The notes under the pieces are model-generated. The model did no database searches and had not been told where the DNA came from. It saw only the letters and a list, made by a program, of their open reading frames with translations. From the NCBI RefSeq assembly GCF_016862515.1, contig NZ_BONC01000068.1, forward strand, positions 1 to 43,453: a DNA stretch of 43,453 bases, written 5' to 3'. Origin of the DNA: Asanoa iriomotensis (GTDB lineage: Bacteria > Actinomycetota > Actinomycetes > Mycobacteriales > Micromonosporaceae). Of this stretch, positions 8,209 to 16,100 are shown piece after piece. The position numbers were made by a program, and so were the translations under genes. Each line of letters begins with the position of its first letter. Position 1 is the first letter of the stretch.

Positions 8209-8688
8209 ATGACCACAGACTTCGCTGACTTCGTCAGGCTGCGCTATGCGGAACTGCTGCGTTCGGCGTACCTGCTGACCGGCTCGTCGCACGCGGCCGA
8301 GGACCTGCTCCAGACGGCTCTGTTGCGCGCGATGGGCCGCTGGTCGCAGGTGGAGGAGCCGCTGCCGTACGTCCGCCGCACGATGGTCAACCTGCACGTG
8401 AGCGTGTGGCGGCGGTACGGCGCGCGCGAGGTCCTGCACGCGGTGCTGCCCGAACGTGGGGTCGGTGACGGCGCCCACCAGGTCGAGCAGCGCCACGTGA
8501 TCGTCGACGCGTTGCGGGAGTTGCCGCCGCGCACGCGGGCGGTCGTGGTGCTGCGGTACTGGGACGACCTGTCGGAGGCCGAGACCGCGGCCGCGCTGAA
8601 CTGCTCGATCGGCACCGTGAAAAGCCAGGCGTCGCGCGGGCTGGCCCGCCTGCGCCTGGTGCTGGGGGAAAGGATGGCGACGTCGTGA
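8209..8688 (+). CDS. SigE-family RNA polymerase sigma factor
   Basis: This is a 159-residue two-domain sigma-70 factor. Region 2 spans about 5-75: FVRLRYAELLRSAYLLTGSSHAAEDLLQTALLRAM, then PYVRRTMVNLHVSVWRR. Region 4 spans about 98-150: DALRELPPRTRAVVVLRYWDDLSEAETAAALNCSIGTVKSQASRGLARLR, with a clear helix-turn-helix. This is the short SigE-like ECF class found in Streptomyces and Micromonosporaceae. ATG 8209 follows gagaggggg. The 3' end overlaps the start of the membrane-protein gene at 8685, so the two are coupled. That protein may be its anti-sigma factor or sensor. Confidence 0.9.
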   Translation: MTTDFADFVRLRYAELLRSAYLLTGSSHAAEDLLQTALLRAMGRWSQVEEPLPYVRRTMVNLHVSVWRRYGAREVLHAVLPERGVGDGAHQVEQRHVIVDALRELPPRTRAVVVLRYWDDLSEAETAAALNCSIGTVKSQASRGLARLRLVLGERMATS

Positions 8689-9899
8689 TGGTGGAACACG
8701 AGGTGCGCGAGGCGATGGCGGCGGCGGTCGAGCACGTCCGACCGGTCCCGGATCCGCTGGGCCGGTTGCTGACACGCCGGCGGCGTATGCGGCGATTCGG
8801 GTGGACCGGCGCCGCGGCGGCGGTGGTCGCCGCTCTGGTCGCACTCGGCTCGGGCGCGGTGACGTCGACCGCGAACCGCCCGGAGGCACCGTCGACGCGG
8901 GCCGACTGGGTCCGGCAGCTGATGCTGTCACCGCCGCGCGGCAACCTGGTGACCGACGAGGCGTTCATGACGGAGCTGCGGGCCGCGACCGGGCCATCGC
9001 CTCAGGTGCTGCTGGCCGACGAGGCCGGCGACCAACAGGTCGCGGTGGTGTCCACAATGGGCCAACTACGGTTCTACGCCGGCCCGCGCGGCGGGACGGT
9101 CGCCGAGCTGACCGCCGAGCCGAGCGAGGTCGGCGAACCGTTCCAGCAACCGTTCTTAACCGCTTCCATCCAGGGTGTACGGATCGGCATCGCGCCTTCC
9201 GGATGCGAGGTCGCGACGGCAGCCCTGCCCTCGGCCACCGATTGGGTGCCAGCAGGCTCCTATGTGGTGCGCCCGGCGCCGGCGCCGGCCGAGTGGTGGC
9301 GCGTGACGTGCGAGGGCGAGGTCAGGTACGAGGCACCCGCCGGAGGCGGCGAACAGGTCGGTTCGGACGGTCCCCCGCCCTCCGCCCCGGGGGCGGACAG
9401 CGACGCGACGACCCTGGCGGCCGAGACCTACCGGACGTGCGCCAGCCATCTTGGCGACCGCCTCGCCGCGAACCTGACGGTCGTCTGGACCGGTGAGCTG
9501 CGCGGCGAGAGGTCCGTCATGCTGGGCGCGTCGGCGGTCGGCGGCGGATGGTGGGTGTGCCTGGGCCGGATGGTCGAATCCAGCGTGTCGACGAACCCGT
9601 TCCACACGATGAGCGACCCGTTCCTCGGCGACCCGGTGACCGCCGCCCGCGACACCGACGGCACGGTGATCGTCGTGGCGCCGAAGAAGGCCACACAGGC
9701 GCGGATCCTGCTCGACGACGACCGACTCGTGGAAGGGCCGCTGCAGGACGGAGCCGGCCTGTTCACGACGAACCTGGCGGAAGGCGACGTCCCGCGAGCC
9801 CGGGTCGAAGCACTCGACGACACCGGCGCGGTCATAGCGAACGGCCCGCTCGACGACGGACCGCCAAGGCGGGACGCCGTCGACCTCTGGGGCAACTAA
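8685..9899 (+). CDS. Single-pass membrane protein coupled to sigma factor (possible anti-sigma/sensor)
   Basis: This 404-residue protein starts inside the sigma gene stop at gtgatg (GTG 8685, or ATG 8688 in frame). About 38 cytoplasmic residues include RRRRMRR. One membrane helix follows at roughly 38-60 (AAAAVVAALVALGSGAV), then about 340 extracytoplasmic residues with few recognisable motifs and several Cys. The topology and the 4-nt overlap with the sigma gene are those of a membrane anti-sigma factor or co-sensor. The short cytoplasmic tail has no visible zinc-binding anti-sigma (ZAS) motif, so a different mode of sigma control would be needed. The pairing is an inference from gene order. 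It ends overlapping the convergent ECF42 gene by 4 nt. Confidence 0.75.
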   Translation: MMVEHEVREAMAAAVEHVRPVPDPLGRLLTRRRRMRRFGWTGAAAAVVAALVALGSGAVTSTANRPEAPSTRADWVRQLMLSPPRGNLVTDEAFMTELRAATGPSPQVLLADEAGDQQVAVVSTMGQLRFYAGPRGGTVAELTAEPSEVGEPFQQPFLTASIQGVRIGIAPSGCEVATAALPSATDWVPAGSYVVRPAPAPAEWWRVTCEGEVRYEAPAGGGEQVGSDGPPPSAPGADSDATTLAAETYRTCASHLGDRLAANLTVVWTGELRGERSVMLGASAVGGGWWVCLGRMVESSVSTNPFHTMSDPFLGDPVTAARDTDGTVIVVAPKKATQARILLDDDRLVEGPLQDGAGLFTTNLAEGDVPRARVEALDDTGAVIANGPLDDGPPRRDAVDLWGN

Positions 9900-11128
9900 C
9901 CGAGCTGGTCGCGGCGGCGGGTTAGGTAGGCGGTCTCGGCGGTGTTGCCGGCCAGTGCGATGGCGCGGTCGTACGCCGACCGGGACTCCTGCCCCCGCCC
10001 CAGCCGGCGCAGCAGGTCCGCGCGGGTCGCGTGGTAGGCGTGGTAGCCCGCCAGCTTGTCGTCGAGCCGGTCGACGGTTGCCAGCGCCACCTCCGGGCCG
10101 TCGAGCTCGGCGACCGCGACGGCCCGGTTGAGCGCGACGATCGGCGACGGGTCGATGCGGACGAGCTGGTCGTAGAGGGCGACGATCTGCGACCAGTCGG
10201 TGTCGCGCACGTCGCGGGCGGAGGTGTGCACGGCGTTGATCGCGGCCAGGATCTGGTAGCGACCCGGTGCCACGCCGGCGGCCAGGCGCTCGCGCACCAG
10301 CCGGTGGCCCTCGGCGACCAGCGCCGCGTCCCAGGCACCGCGATCCTGCTCGCCGAGGGCGACCAACTCGCCGCTCGCGGACACCCGGGCGGTGCGCCGG
10401 GCCTCGGTCAGCAGCATCAGCGCCAGCAACCCCGCGACCTCGCCGTCGTCCGGCAGCAGGGCCCGGATCAGGCGCGTGAGGCGGATCGCCTCGGCGGTCA
10501 GGTCGTGCCGCACCGGATCGGTGTCGGGGCCCGTGGCCAGGTAGCCCTCGTTGAAGACGAGGAACAGGACTGCGAGCACACCGGAGACCCGCCCCGGAAG
10601 ATCCTGTTTGGACGGTACGCGGTACGGGATGCGAGCCGCCTTGATCTTGCCCTTCGCGCGGGTGATCCGTTGCCCCATCGTGGTCTCCTGCACCAGGAAG
10701 GCGCGGGCGATCTCGGGCACGGTCAGGCCGCCGACCATGCGCAGCGTCAGCGCCACCCGCGTCTCCAGCGCGAGCGCCGGGTGACAGCACGTGAAGATCA
10801 GCCGGAGCCGCTCGTCGTCGATGGCGTCGGGAGGCTCGGGCTGCTCGTCGTCGTACAACATCTGCGCCTCCTTCTGTTTGTCGACACGGTTGTGCTCGCG
10901 CCGGATCCGGTCGATGGCCTTGCGGTTCGCCGTGGTGGTCAGCCAGCCGCCGGGATTCGGGGGCACGCCGTCGGCCGGCCACCGCTCGACGGCGGTCGCG
11001 AACGCCTCGGCCGCGGCTTCCTCGGCGATGTCGAGGTCACCGAAGCGCTTGCACAGGGCGGCGACCACCCGGGCCCACTCCTCCTGGTGGGCCTGGGTGA
11101 TCGCTGACCGCACGTCGATCTCGCTCAC
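9896..11128 (-). CDS. ECF42-group sigma factor (DUF6596, TPR-like C-terminus)
   Basis: This is a 410-residue sigma factor. Region 2 is at 10-75 (AEEAAAEAFATAVERW, GWLTTTANRKAIDRIRRE). Region 4 is near 110-165 (HPALALETRVALTLRMVGGLTVPEIARAF, ETTMGQRITRAKGKI). A long C-terminal extension of about 200 residues contains VLFLVFNEGYL and ALLPDDGEVAGLLALMLL, then TPR-like helices to the end. This layout is diagnostic of ECF42, whose members are encoded beside DGPF/YCII proteins and whose C-terminus is needed for activity. The GTG start overlaps the stop of the DGPF gene as GTGA, so translation is coupled. Target genes are usually its own operon. Confidence 0.93.
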   Translation of the reverse strand: MSEIDVRSAITQAHQEEWARVVAALCKRFGDLDIAEEAAAEAFATAVERWPADGVPPNPGGWLTTTANRKAIDRIRREHNRVDKQKEAQMLYDDEQPEPPDAIDDERLRLIFTCCHPALALETRVALTLRMVGGLTVPEIARAFLVQETTMGQRITRAKGKIKAARIPYRVPSKQDLPGRVSGVLAVLFLVFNEGYLATGPDTDPVRHDLTAEAIRLTRLIRALLPDDGEVAGLLALMLLTEARRTARVSASGELVALGEQDRGAWDAALVAEGHRLVRERLAAGVAPGRYQILAAINAVHTSARDVRDTDWSQIVALYDQLVRIDPSPIVALNRAVAVAELDGPEVALATVDRLDDKLAGYHAYHATRADLLRRLGRGQESRSAYDRAIALAGNTAETAYLTRRRDQLG

Positions 11129-11448
11129 AGGAACGGCCGCACCTCGACCCGCCGGTTGCAGTGCTTGGAACCCTCGGCGGCGAGCCTGAGCGCCACGTCG
11201 AGGTCGGGTGCCTCGAACACCCAGAAGCCGGCCAGATACTCCTTCGTCTCGACGAAGGGCCCGTCGGTGAACACCGGGTCGCCGCTCCGGTTGTCGATCA
11301 CCGTGGCCGTGCTGGGCGCCGCGAGGCCGCCGGCGAAGACCCAGTGGCCTTCGGCTTTCACCCGGTCGTTGAACGCGTTGATCGCGTCCATCTCCTCGGG
11401 CGTGGCGGAGTTGGTCTTGTCGTCGATCACGGAAACCAGATACTGCAT
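11125..11448 (-). CDS. DGPF/YCII-family protein, ECF42 partner
   Basis: This is a 107-residue single-domain ferredoxin-like-fold protein. TDGPFVETKEYLAGFWVFE is the family signature (the DGPF motif), and ALRLAAEGSKHCNRRVEVRPF closes the domain. ATG 11448 has AGGAG upstream. It is coupled to the ECF42 sigma gene by a GTGA overlap and lies 50 nt downstream of the MFS exporter, probably in the same transcript. In other actinobacteria these proteins are the main targets of ECF42 sigma factors, but their biochemical role is not known. Confidence 0.92.
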   Translation of the reverse strand: MQYLVSVIDDKTNSATPEEMDAINAFNDRVKAEGHWVFAGGLAAPSTATVIDNRSGDPVFTDGPFVETKEYLAGFWVFEAPDLDVALRLAAEGSKHCNRRVEVRPFL

Positions 11449-11498
11449 CTTCGGATCATCTCCTATGGTTTGCGACTCTTGGGGCAGTGGGCGGAGGT

Positions 11499-12998
11499 TC
11501 AGGCCGTGCGTGACCGGTAGACGATCAAGGCGAGGACCAGGAAGATGACCGCACCGACCGCACCCACCACGTTGACGCCGGAGGTGAACGCGGCCTGCGC
11601 GGCGTGCAGCAACTCGGCCGCCGGCGCCGCGGGCAGCCCCGCGGCCGCACCACCCGCCGCCGTGATGCTCTCCCGGGCCGCGTCGGCCGCCTCCGCCGGC
11701 ACGGTCGCCGGGGCGTCGAAGCTGCCGCGGTACATCGCGGTGCCCAGCGTGCCCAGCGTCGCGACGCCCATCGCGATGCCGAACTCGGCGCTGGTCTCCA
11801 TCAGCGAAGCCGCCGAACCGGCCTTCTCCGGCGGCGCCGCGCCCATGATGATGTTGGCGGACAGAGCCATCGGCAGCGAGATGCCGGCGTGCGCGAGCAC
11901 CAGACCGGTGACCAGCGGTGCGGTGCCGTCGGCGGGGTCGACCAGCAGGAACAGCGCCAGTCCGGCGGCCGCGACGACCATGCCGGCGGCCATCACGTAC
12001 GCGGGCCGGAAGCGGGCGGCGAGCCGCGGCGCGACCAGGAAGCCGGCAGCGAGAGCGACGTTGTGCGGCAGCAGCCAGAGTCCGGCCCGCAGGGTGGACA
12101 GCTCCAGCACCGACTGGAGGTACACGGTGGACATCAGTGAGACGCCCGCCATCACCACGCCGGTGAGCAGGTAGACGCTCAGCGCCGAGCGGAACGCCCG
12201 GTAGACGAACAGGCGAAGGTCCAGGAGCGGGTCGGCGAGCGTGCGCTGGCGCCGCACGAAGGCGAAACCGAACGCGAGCCCGACCACGACGGCGCCGGCG
12301 GCGACCGGATCCCACCCGTCGCGGGCCAGTTCCTTCAGGCCGTAGATCGCGGGCAGGATCCCGGCGAGGGACAGTCCGACGCTGGCCAGGTCGAGGCGGC
12401 CCGTGCTTGGCGCGCGGTACTCCGGCAGCAGCACAGGGGCGACGATCAGCAGCAGCGCCATGAACGGCACGCCGAGCAGGAACGCGGAGCCCCACCAGAA
12501 ATGCTCCAGGAGCGCCCCACCGACCAGCGGGCCGATCGCCATGCCACCCATGAAGCAGCTGAACCAGACACCGATCGCGGTGCCCATCTGTTTGGGATCC
12601 GGGAACATGTTGCGGATCAGCGCCATCGTCGAGGGCATCAGCGTGGCGCCGGCCAGGCCCAGCAGGGCGCGGGTGGCGATGAGCATCTCGGCGCTGTTCG
12701 AGTACGCGGCGAGGATCGAGGCCGCGCCGAACGCGGCCGCCCCGATCAGCAGCAGCCGGCGGCGCCCGATCCGGTCGCCCAGCGTGCCCATGGTGACCAG
12801 GAAGCCCGCCAGCACGAACGAGTAGACGTCGAGGATCCACAACATCTGGTTGCCGTCGGCGCCCAGATCGGCGCTGACCTGGGGTAAGGCGAGGTAGAGG
12901 ACGCTCGTGTCGAGCGCGAGCAGCAGGGTGGGCAGGGCCAGCACGGCCAGGCCGATCCATTCCCGCTGCCCGGCGCGGGCCGGTGCTGTCGTTTCCAT
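11499..12998 (-). CDS. MFS drug exporter, DHA2 (14-helix) family
   Basis: This is a 499-residue integral membrane transporter. LDTSVLYLALPQVSADLGADGNQMLWILDVYSF is the typical DHA2 helix-1 region, GTLGDRIGRRRLLL is the MFS loop 2-3 motif, and ALLGLAGATLMPSTMALIRNMF follows the family. About 14 helices run to VVGAVGAVIFLVLALIVYRS. ATG 12998 is preceded by GGAG at a normal distance; the much longer upstream reading frame is antisense to the next gene. It is probably a proton-driven efflux pump of unknown substrate. It precedes DGPF and ECF42 on the same strand (50-nt gap), and its promoter region holds a TGTCGA box. Confidence 0.9.
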   Translation of the reverse strand: METTAPARAGQREWIGLAVLALPTLLLALDTSVLYLALPQVSADLGADGNQMLWILDVYSFVLAGFLVTMGTLGDRIGRRRLLLIGAAAFGAASILAAYSNSAEMLIATRALLGLAGATLMPSTMALIRNMFPDPKQMGTAIGVWFSCFMGGMAIGPLVGGALLEHFWWGSAFLLGVPFMALLLIVAPVLLPEYRAPSTGRLDLASVGLSLAGILPAIYGLKELARDGWDPVAAGAVVVGLAFGFAFVRRQRTLADPLLDLRLFVYRAFRSALSVYLLTGVVMAGVSLMSTVYLQSVLELSTLRAGLWLLPHNVALAAGFLVAPRLAARFRPAYVMAAGMVVAAAGLALFLLVDPADGTAPLVTGLVLAHAGISLPMALSANIIMGAAPPEKAGSAASLMETSAEFGIAMGVATLGTLGTAMYRGSFDAPATVPAEAADAARESITAAGGAAAGLPAAPAAELLHAAQAAFTSGVNVVGAVGAVIFLVLALIVYRSRTA

Positions 12999-13042
12999 CT
13001 CTGCTCCGTCCGACGGGTGGGTGCTCTTACGCCCTCCCCACG

Positions 13043-13065
13043 GTCGGGTGACCGCGATTTCGACA
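13043..13065 (-). promoter_or_regulatory. Candidate ECF42 -35 element before the exporter
   Basis: On the minus strand TGTCGA (13065-13060) matches the published ECF42 -35 motif. CGAC follows after 13 nt and CGTG after 17 nt, so the -10 is uncertain. It lies about 60 nt upstream of the MFS gene that heads the MFS-DGPF-ECF42 gene string. Confidence 0.35.
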
Positions 13066-13076
13066 GGTGCCGCCGT

Positions 13077-13092
13077 TGTGTTCTGGAACACA
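13077..13092. promoter_or_regulatory. Perfect 16-bp palindrome, operator candidate
   Basis: TGTGTTC-TG-GAACACA is a perfect 7-2-7 palindrome. It sits between the divergent MFS exporter (start 12998) and the membrane protein (start 13164). It looks like the site of a dimeric repressor, but no regulator gene is adjacent to it. Confidence 0.5.
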
Positions 13093-13163
13093 CCGTCCAG
13101 AGGGCACGAAAAGCGCCTTTTGGTCGATCGTTTGTGGACGGTTTCGGTGACATCGTCTCCACC

Positions 13164-14891
13164 GTGATCGTTACGGGGGCGGCGCCAGTTGATGTTCTGG
13201 TCGAGCCGGCCGCGCCACCTGCGCGGCCGGCGCGGTGGCGGTGGGGCCGGCTGCGGCACGAGTGGACGTGGATCTCGCTCGGCGCGGTCGCGCTGTCCGT
13301 GCTGGTGACCTGGCCGACGATGCGCCATCCCACCCGGACGATCCCCGGTGACACCGGCGACCCGACCATGCAGGCGTGGCAGATGGCCTGGTCGGGTCAC
13401 GCGCTGCGGACCGACCCGACGAGCCTGTGGCAGGCCAACGCGTTTCATCCCGAGCCCACCAGCTTCGCGTTCACCGATACGCTGCTGGGGTACGCGCCCG
13501 CGGGCCTGATCGGGACCGGGCCGGTCGCGGCTCTGCTCCGCTACAACATCATCTTCGTGCTGGCGTTCGCGCTGGCCTTCGTCGGGGCGTACGCGCTGGT
13601 CCGGCAACTCGGCGCCGGGCGCGTGGGCGCCGCCGTGGCGGGAGCCGGTTTCGCGTACGCGCCGTGGCGGCTCGCCCAGGTCGGGCACCTCCAGGTGCTC
13701 TCGACCGGCGGGATCGCGCTGGCGCTCGCGATGCTCGCGCGCGGGCACGGCTGGTCGCTGCGGCACGGCTACCGGCCCGAGCGGGCCCGCCCGGGCTGGG
13801 CGGTCGGTGGGTGGTGCGTCGCCGCCTGGCAACTCTCGCTGGGCTTCGGCATCGGCGTCCCGTTCGGGTACGCCCTGGCGCTGGCCGCGCTCGTGGCGGT
13901 CGCCGGCTGGCTGTGGCGCCGGCCGCCGCTGCCCCGCCGGCTGCTGCTCGCCGACGGCGCCGGACTCGCGGTGTTCCTCGCCGTCGCCGCGTTCATGGCC
14001 AGGCCCTACCTGCTGGTCGCGGAGCAGTTTCCGTACGTGCGGCGCAGTTGGGAGGACCTGCGGGTGTCCTCGCCGCCGCTGCGCGGCTTCTTCACCTCGC
14101 CGAACACCTCGATCCTGTGGGGCGACCTGAGCGCCGGTGCCCGCGCGGCGCTGGGCCACCGGGGCGAGACGTCGCTGCTGCCCGGCTTCCTGCTGTACGG
14201 CCTCGCGGCCCTGGGGCTCGTGCTGTCGATCTGGACGCTGCGCCAGCGGCTGCTGCTGGCCGCCGGGGTGGTGGCGAGCATCGTGCTCGCGATGGGCACC
14301 GAGGGGCCGGCGGGTGGCCGTTACACGTACGGGCTCGTCTACGTGCTGCCCGGCTTCGACGGCATCCGTACCCCTGGCCGGCTCGTCATCTGGACGACGC
14401 TGCTGCTCGCGATCCTCGCGGCCGGCGCGGTCACCGCGCTGGCGACCCGGGCCCGGCCCGTACGCGTGATGGCGTTGCTGTTGCCCTTGCTCGTCGTGGC
14501 CGAAGGGGTGAACACGACCGGGCACCCGCCGGTGCCCGCGCCACCGCCGGCCATCGCCACCGCGCCGGCGCCCTTCCTGGTGCTGCCCAGCGGCGCGACG
14601 ATCGACGGCATCCCGATGCTGTGGGCGACCGACCGCTTCCCGGAGATGGTCAACGGCGCCGGCGCGTTCACCACGCCACGGCAGGTCGCCATCCGCGAGG
14701 CCACGGTGCGCTTCCCGGACGAGGACAGCGTCGCATTGCTGCGGGCGACCGGGGTACGCAGCGTGGTGGTGGTGCGCACGGCCGTCGTCGGCACACCCTA
14801 CGAGTCGACGCTGTCGGCCACGACCGACGGGCTTCCGGTGCGCCGCGTCGACACACCGGAGGCCGTGGTCTACCTACTCGACCCGGCTTGA
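13164..14891 (+). CDS. Multi-pass membrane protein, GT-C glycosyltransferase-like
   Basis: This is a 575-residue protein. A short Pro/Ala-rich N-tail is followed by a first helix at about 33-52, then a luminal-type loop with RTIPGDTGDPTMQAW and LWQANAFHPEPTSFAF. About ten more helices follow, then a soluble C-terminal part (from about 470: PPPAIATAPAPFLVLPSGATIDG to the end). The acidic GDTGD motif in the first loop and the helix count resemble GT-C membrane glycosyltransferases that use lipid-linked sugars, but I cannot assign a family. GTG 13164 is chosen because upstream sequence lies in the divergent promoter; it has no clear ribosome site. The 3' end overlaps the convergent GT1 gene by 18 bp. 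Confidence 0.72.
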   Translation: MIVTGAAPVDVLVEPAAPPARPARWRWGRLRHEWTWISLGAVALSVLVTWPTMRHPTRTIPGDTGDPTMQAWQMAWSGHALRTDPTSLWQANAFHPEPTSFAFTDTLLGYAPAGLIGTGPVAALLRYNIIFVLAFALAFVGAYALVRQLGAGRVGAAVAGAGFAYAPWRLAQVGHLQVLSTGGIALALAMLARGHGWSLRHGYRPERARPGWAVGGWCVAAWQLSLGFGIGVPFGYALALAALVAVAGWLWRRPPLPRRLLLADGAGLAVFLAVAAFMARPYLLVAEQFPYVRRSWEDLRVSSPPLRGFFTSPNTSILWGDLSAGARAALGHRGETSLLPGFLLYGLAALGLVLSIWTLRQRLLLAAGVVASIVLAMGTEGPAGGRYTYGLVYVLPGFDGIRTPGRLVIWTTLLLAILAAGAVTALATRARPVRVMALLLPLLVVAEGVNTTGHPPVPAPPPAIATAPAPFLVLPSGATIDGIPMLWATDRFPEMVNGAGAFTTPRQVAIREATVRFPDEDSVALLRATGVRSVVVVRTAVVGTPYESTLSATTDGLPVRRVDTPEAVVYLLDPA

Positions 14892-16100
14892 CGCGGCGAC
14901 GAGGTCGGCGATCGCCTCGAGCGGGTCGTACTGGCCGATCTCCTTGGACATGATCGCGGCCTTCAGCCGGTAACCCGGGTCGTGCAGCACGGCCCGCACC
15001 GCGTCGCGCAGGTCGTCCGCGGTGGGCGTGCCGGTGTGCAGGTTGACGCCCGTGCCGCTCCACTCGACGCGGGCGGCCACCTCCGGCTTGTCCTCGCTGG
15101 CACCGGCGACTACGAGCGGGACCCCGTAGTACAGAGCGGTCTGCACCCCGCCGTAGCCGCCGTTGGTGACCAGGACGTCGGCGTGCGGCAGCAGCCGGTC
15201 GAACGGCACGAAGCCGGCCAGCCGAGCGTTGTCCGGCACCTCGGGCAGGGCCCGGCGCACCAGGTCCGGCCCGTCCGCGCGGGCGGTGGCGGCCACCACG
15301 AGGACGTCGAGGTCGGCGAGGGCGCGCAACGTGGGGATGACCAGTTCGCGCAGGTCGACGTTGGCGACGGTGCCCTGGGTGACGACCACGACCGGCCGGC
15401 CGGCCGACAGCTCGGGCCACCAGGACGGTTCGGCGTAGTCGCCGCTCGAGGACGGCGGCAGCGTGCCGACGAACCGGAGATGAGCCGGCAGGTCGTGGCG
15501 CGGTGGCTCGAAGCCGGGCACGGTGAGCTGCAGGTAGTGATCCGTGCGGCGGAAGGGCACGGCGAACAGGTCGTCCGGCATCGGCACGCCCAACGACTGG
15601 AGCGTCGCCCGGCCGAATCGCTCCAGCTCGGCGAAGACCGCGGGCGTGCCCTCGCTCGGGACCAGCAAGGGGATGGAGCCCAGCGTCACCAGCACCGGGC
15701 GTGCGGCGGTTGGCGCGGCCAGGTTGAGCACCGGTATCGACCAGAACCCGAGCTCACCGATCACCACGTCGGCGGGGAACGTCGCCAGCAGCGCGCGCAG
15801 GCCACGCACCTGCGCGGGCAGTTGGCCGAGGAAGAAGGTCTCGAAGTCGAACGACAGCTGGGCCGGTCCGGGCGGAATCGCGGCCCGCTGTGGGAAGAGC
15901 CCGTCGAGCTGCCGATCGTCGAGGTCGGCGTCCGGCGGCAGCGCGTGGAACCGCGCCCCGATCGCCGTGGCGCGCTCCGCGAACCGGGACCCCGTGTAGA
16001 CGACCACCTCGTGACCCCGCCTGACCAGGTCCGCCGCGACCGTGAGGGCCGGGCTCACGTGGCCCTGGAAGGGGGTGGCGCCGACTATTACCTTGGCCAT
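14874..16100 (-). CDS. GT1-family glycosyltransferase (MGT/UGT-like)
   Basis: This 408-residue GT-B enzyme has the N-terminal acceptor domain motif GATPFQGHVSPALTVAADLVRRGHEV. The C-terminal donor domain carries VVVTQGTVAN near 240 and the sugar-nucleotide signature FDRLLPHADVLVTNGGYGGVQTALYYGVPLVV near 300-335. It resembles macrolide and natural-product glycosyltransferases that attach sugars to small molecules. ATG 16100 has GAAGGAA just upstream. Its start overlaps the end of the oxidoreductase gene by 13 nt, so the two are co-transcribed and probably act on a shared small molecule, for example in detoxification. No biosynthetic cluster is visible. Confidence 0.88.
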   Translation of the reverse strand: MAKVIVGATPFQGHVSPALTVAADLVRRGHEVVVYTGSRFAERATAIGARFHALPPDADLDDRQLDGLFPQRAAIPPGPAQLSFDFETFFLGQLPAQVRGLRALLATFPADVVIGELGFWSIPVLNLAAPTAARPVLVTLGSIPLLVPSEGTPAVFAELERFGRATLQSLGVPMPDDLFAVPFRRTDHYLQLTVPGFEPPRHDLPAHLRFVGTLPPSSSGDYAEPSWWPELSAGRPVVVVTQGTVANVDLRELVIPTLRALADLDVLVVAATARADGPDLVRRALPEVPDNARLAGFVPFDRLLPHADVLVTNGGYGGVQTALYYGVPLVVAGASEDKPEVAARVEWSGTGVNLHTGTPTADDLRDAVRAVLHDPGYRLKAAIMSKEIGQYDPLEAIADLVAASSRVE

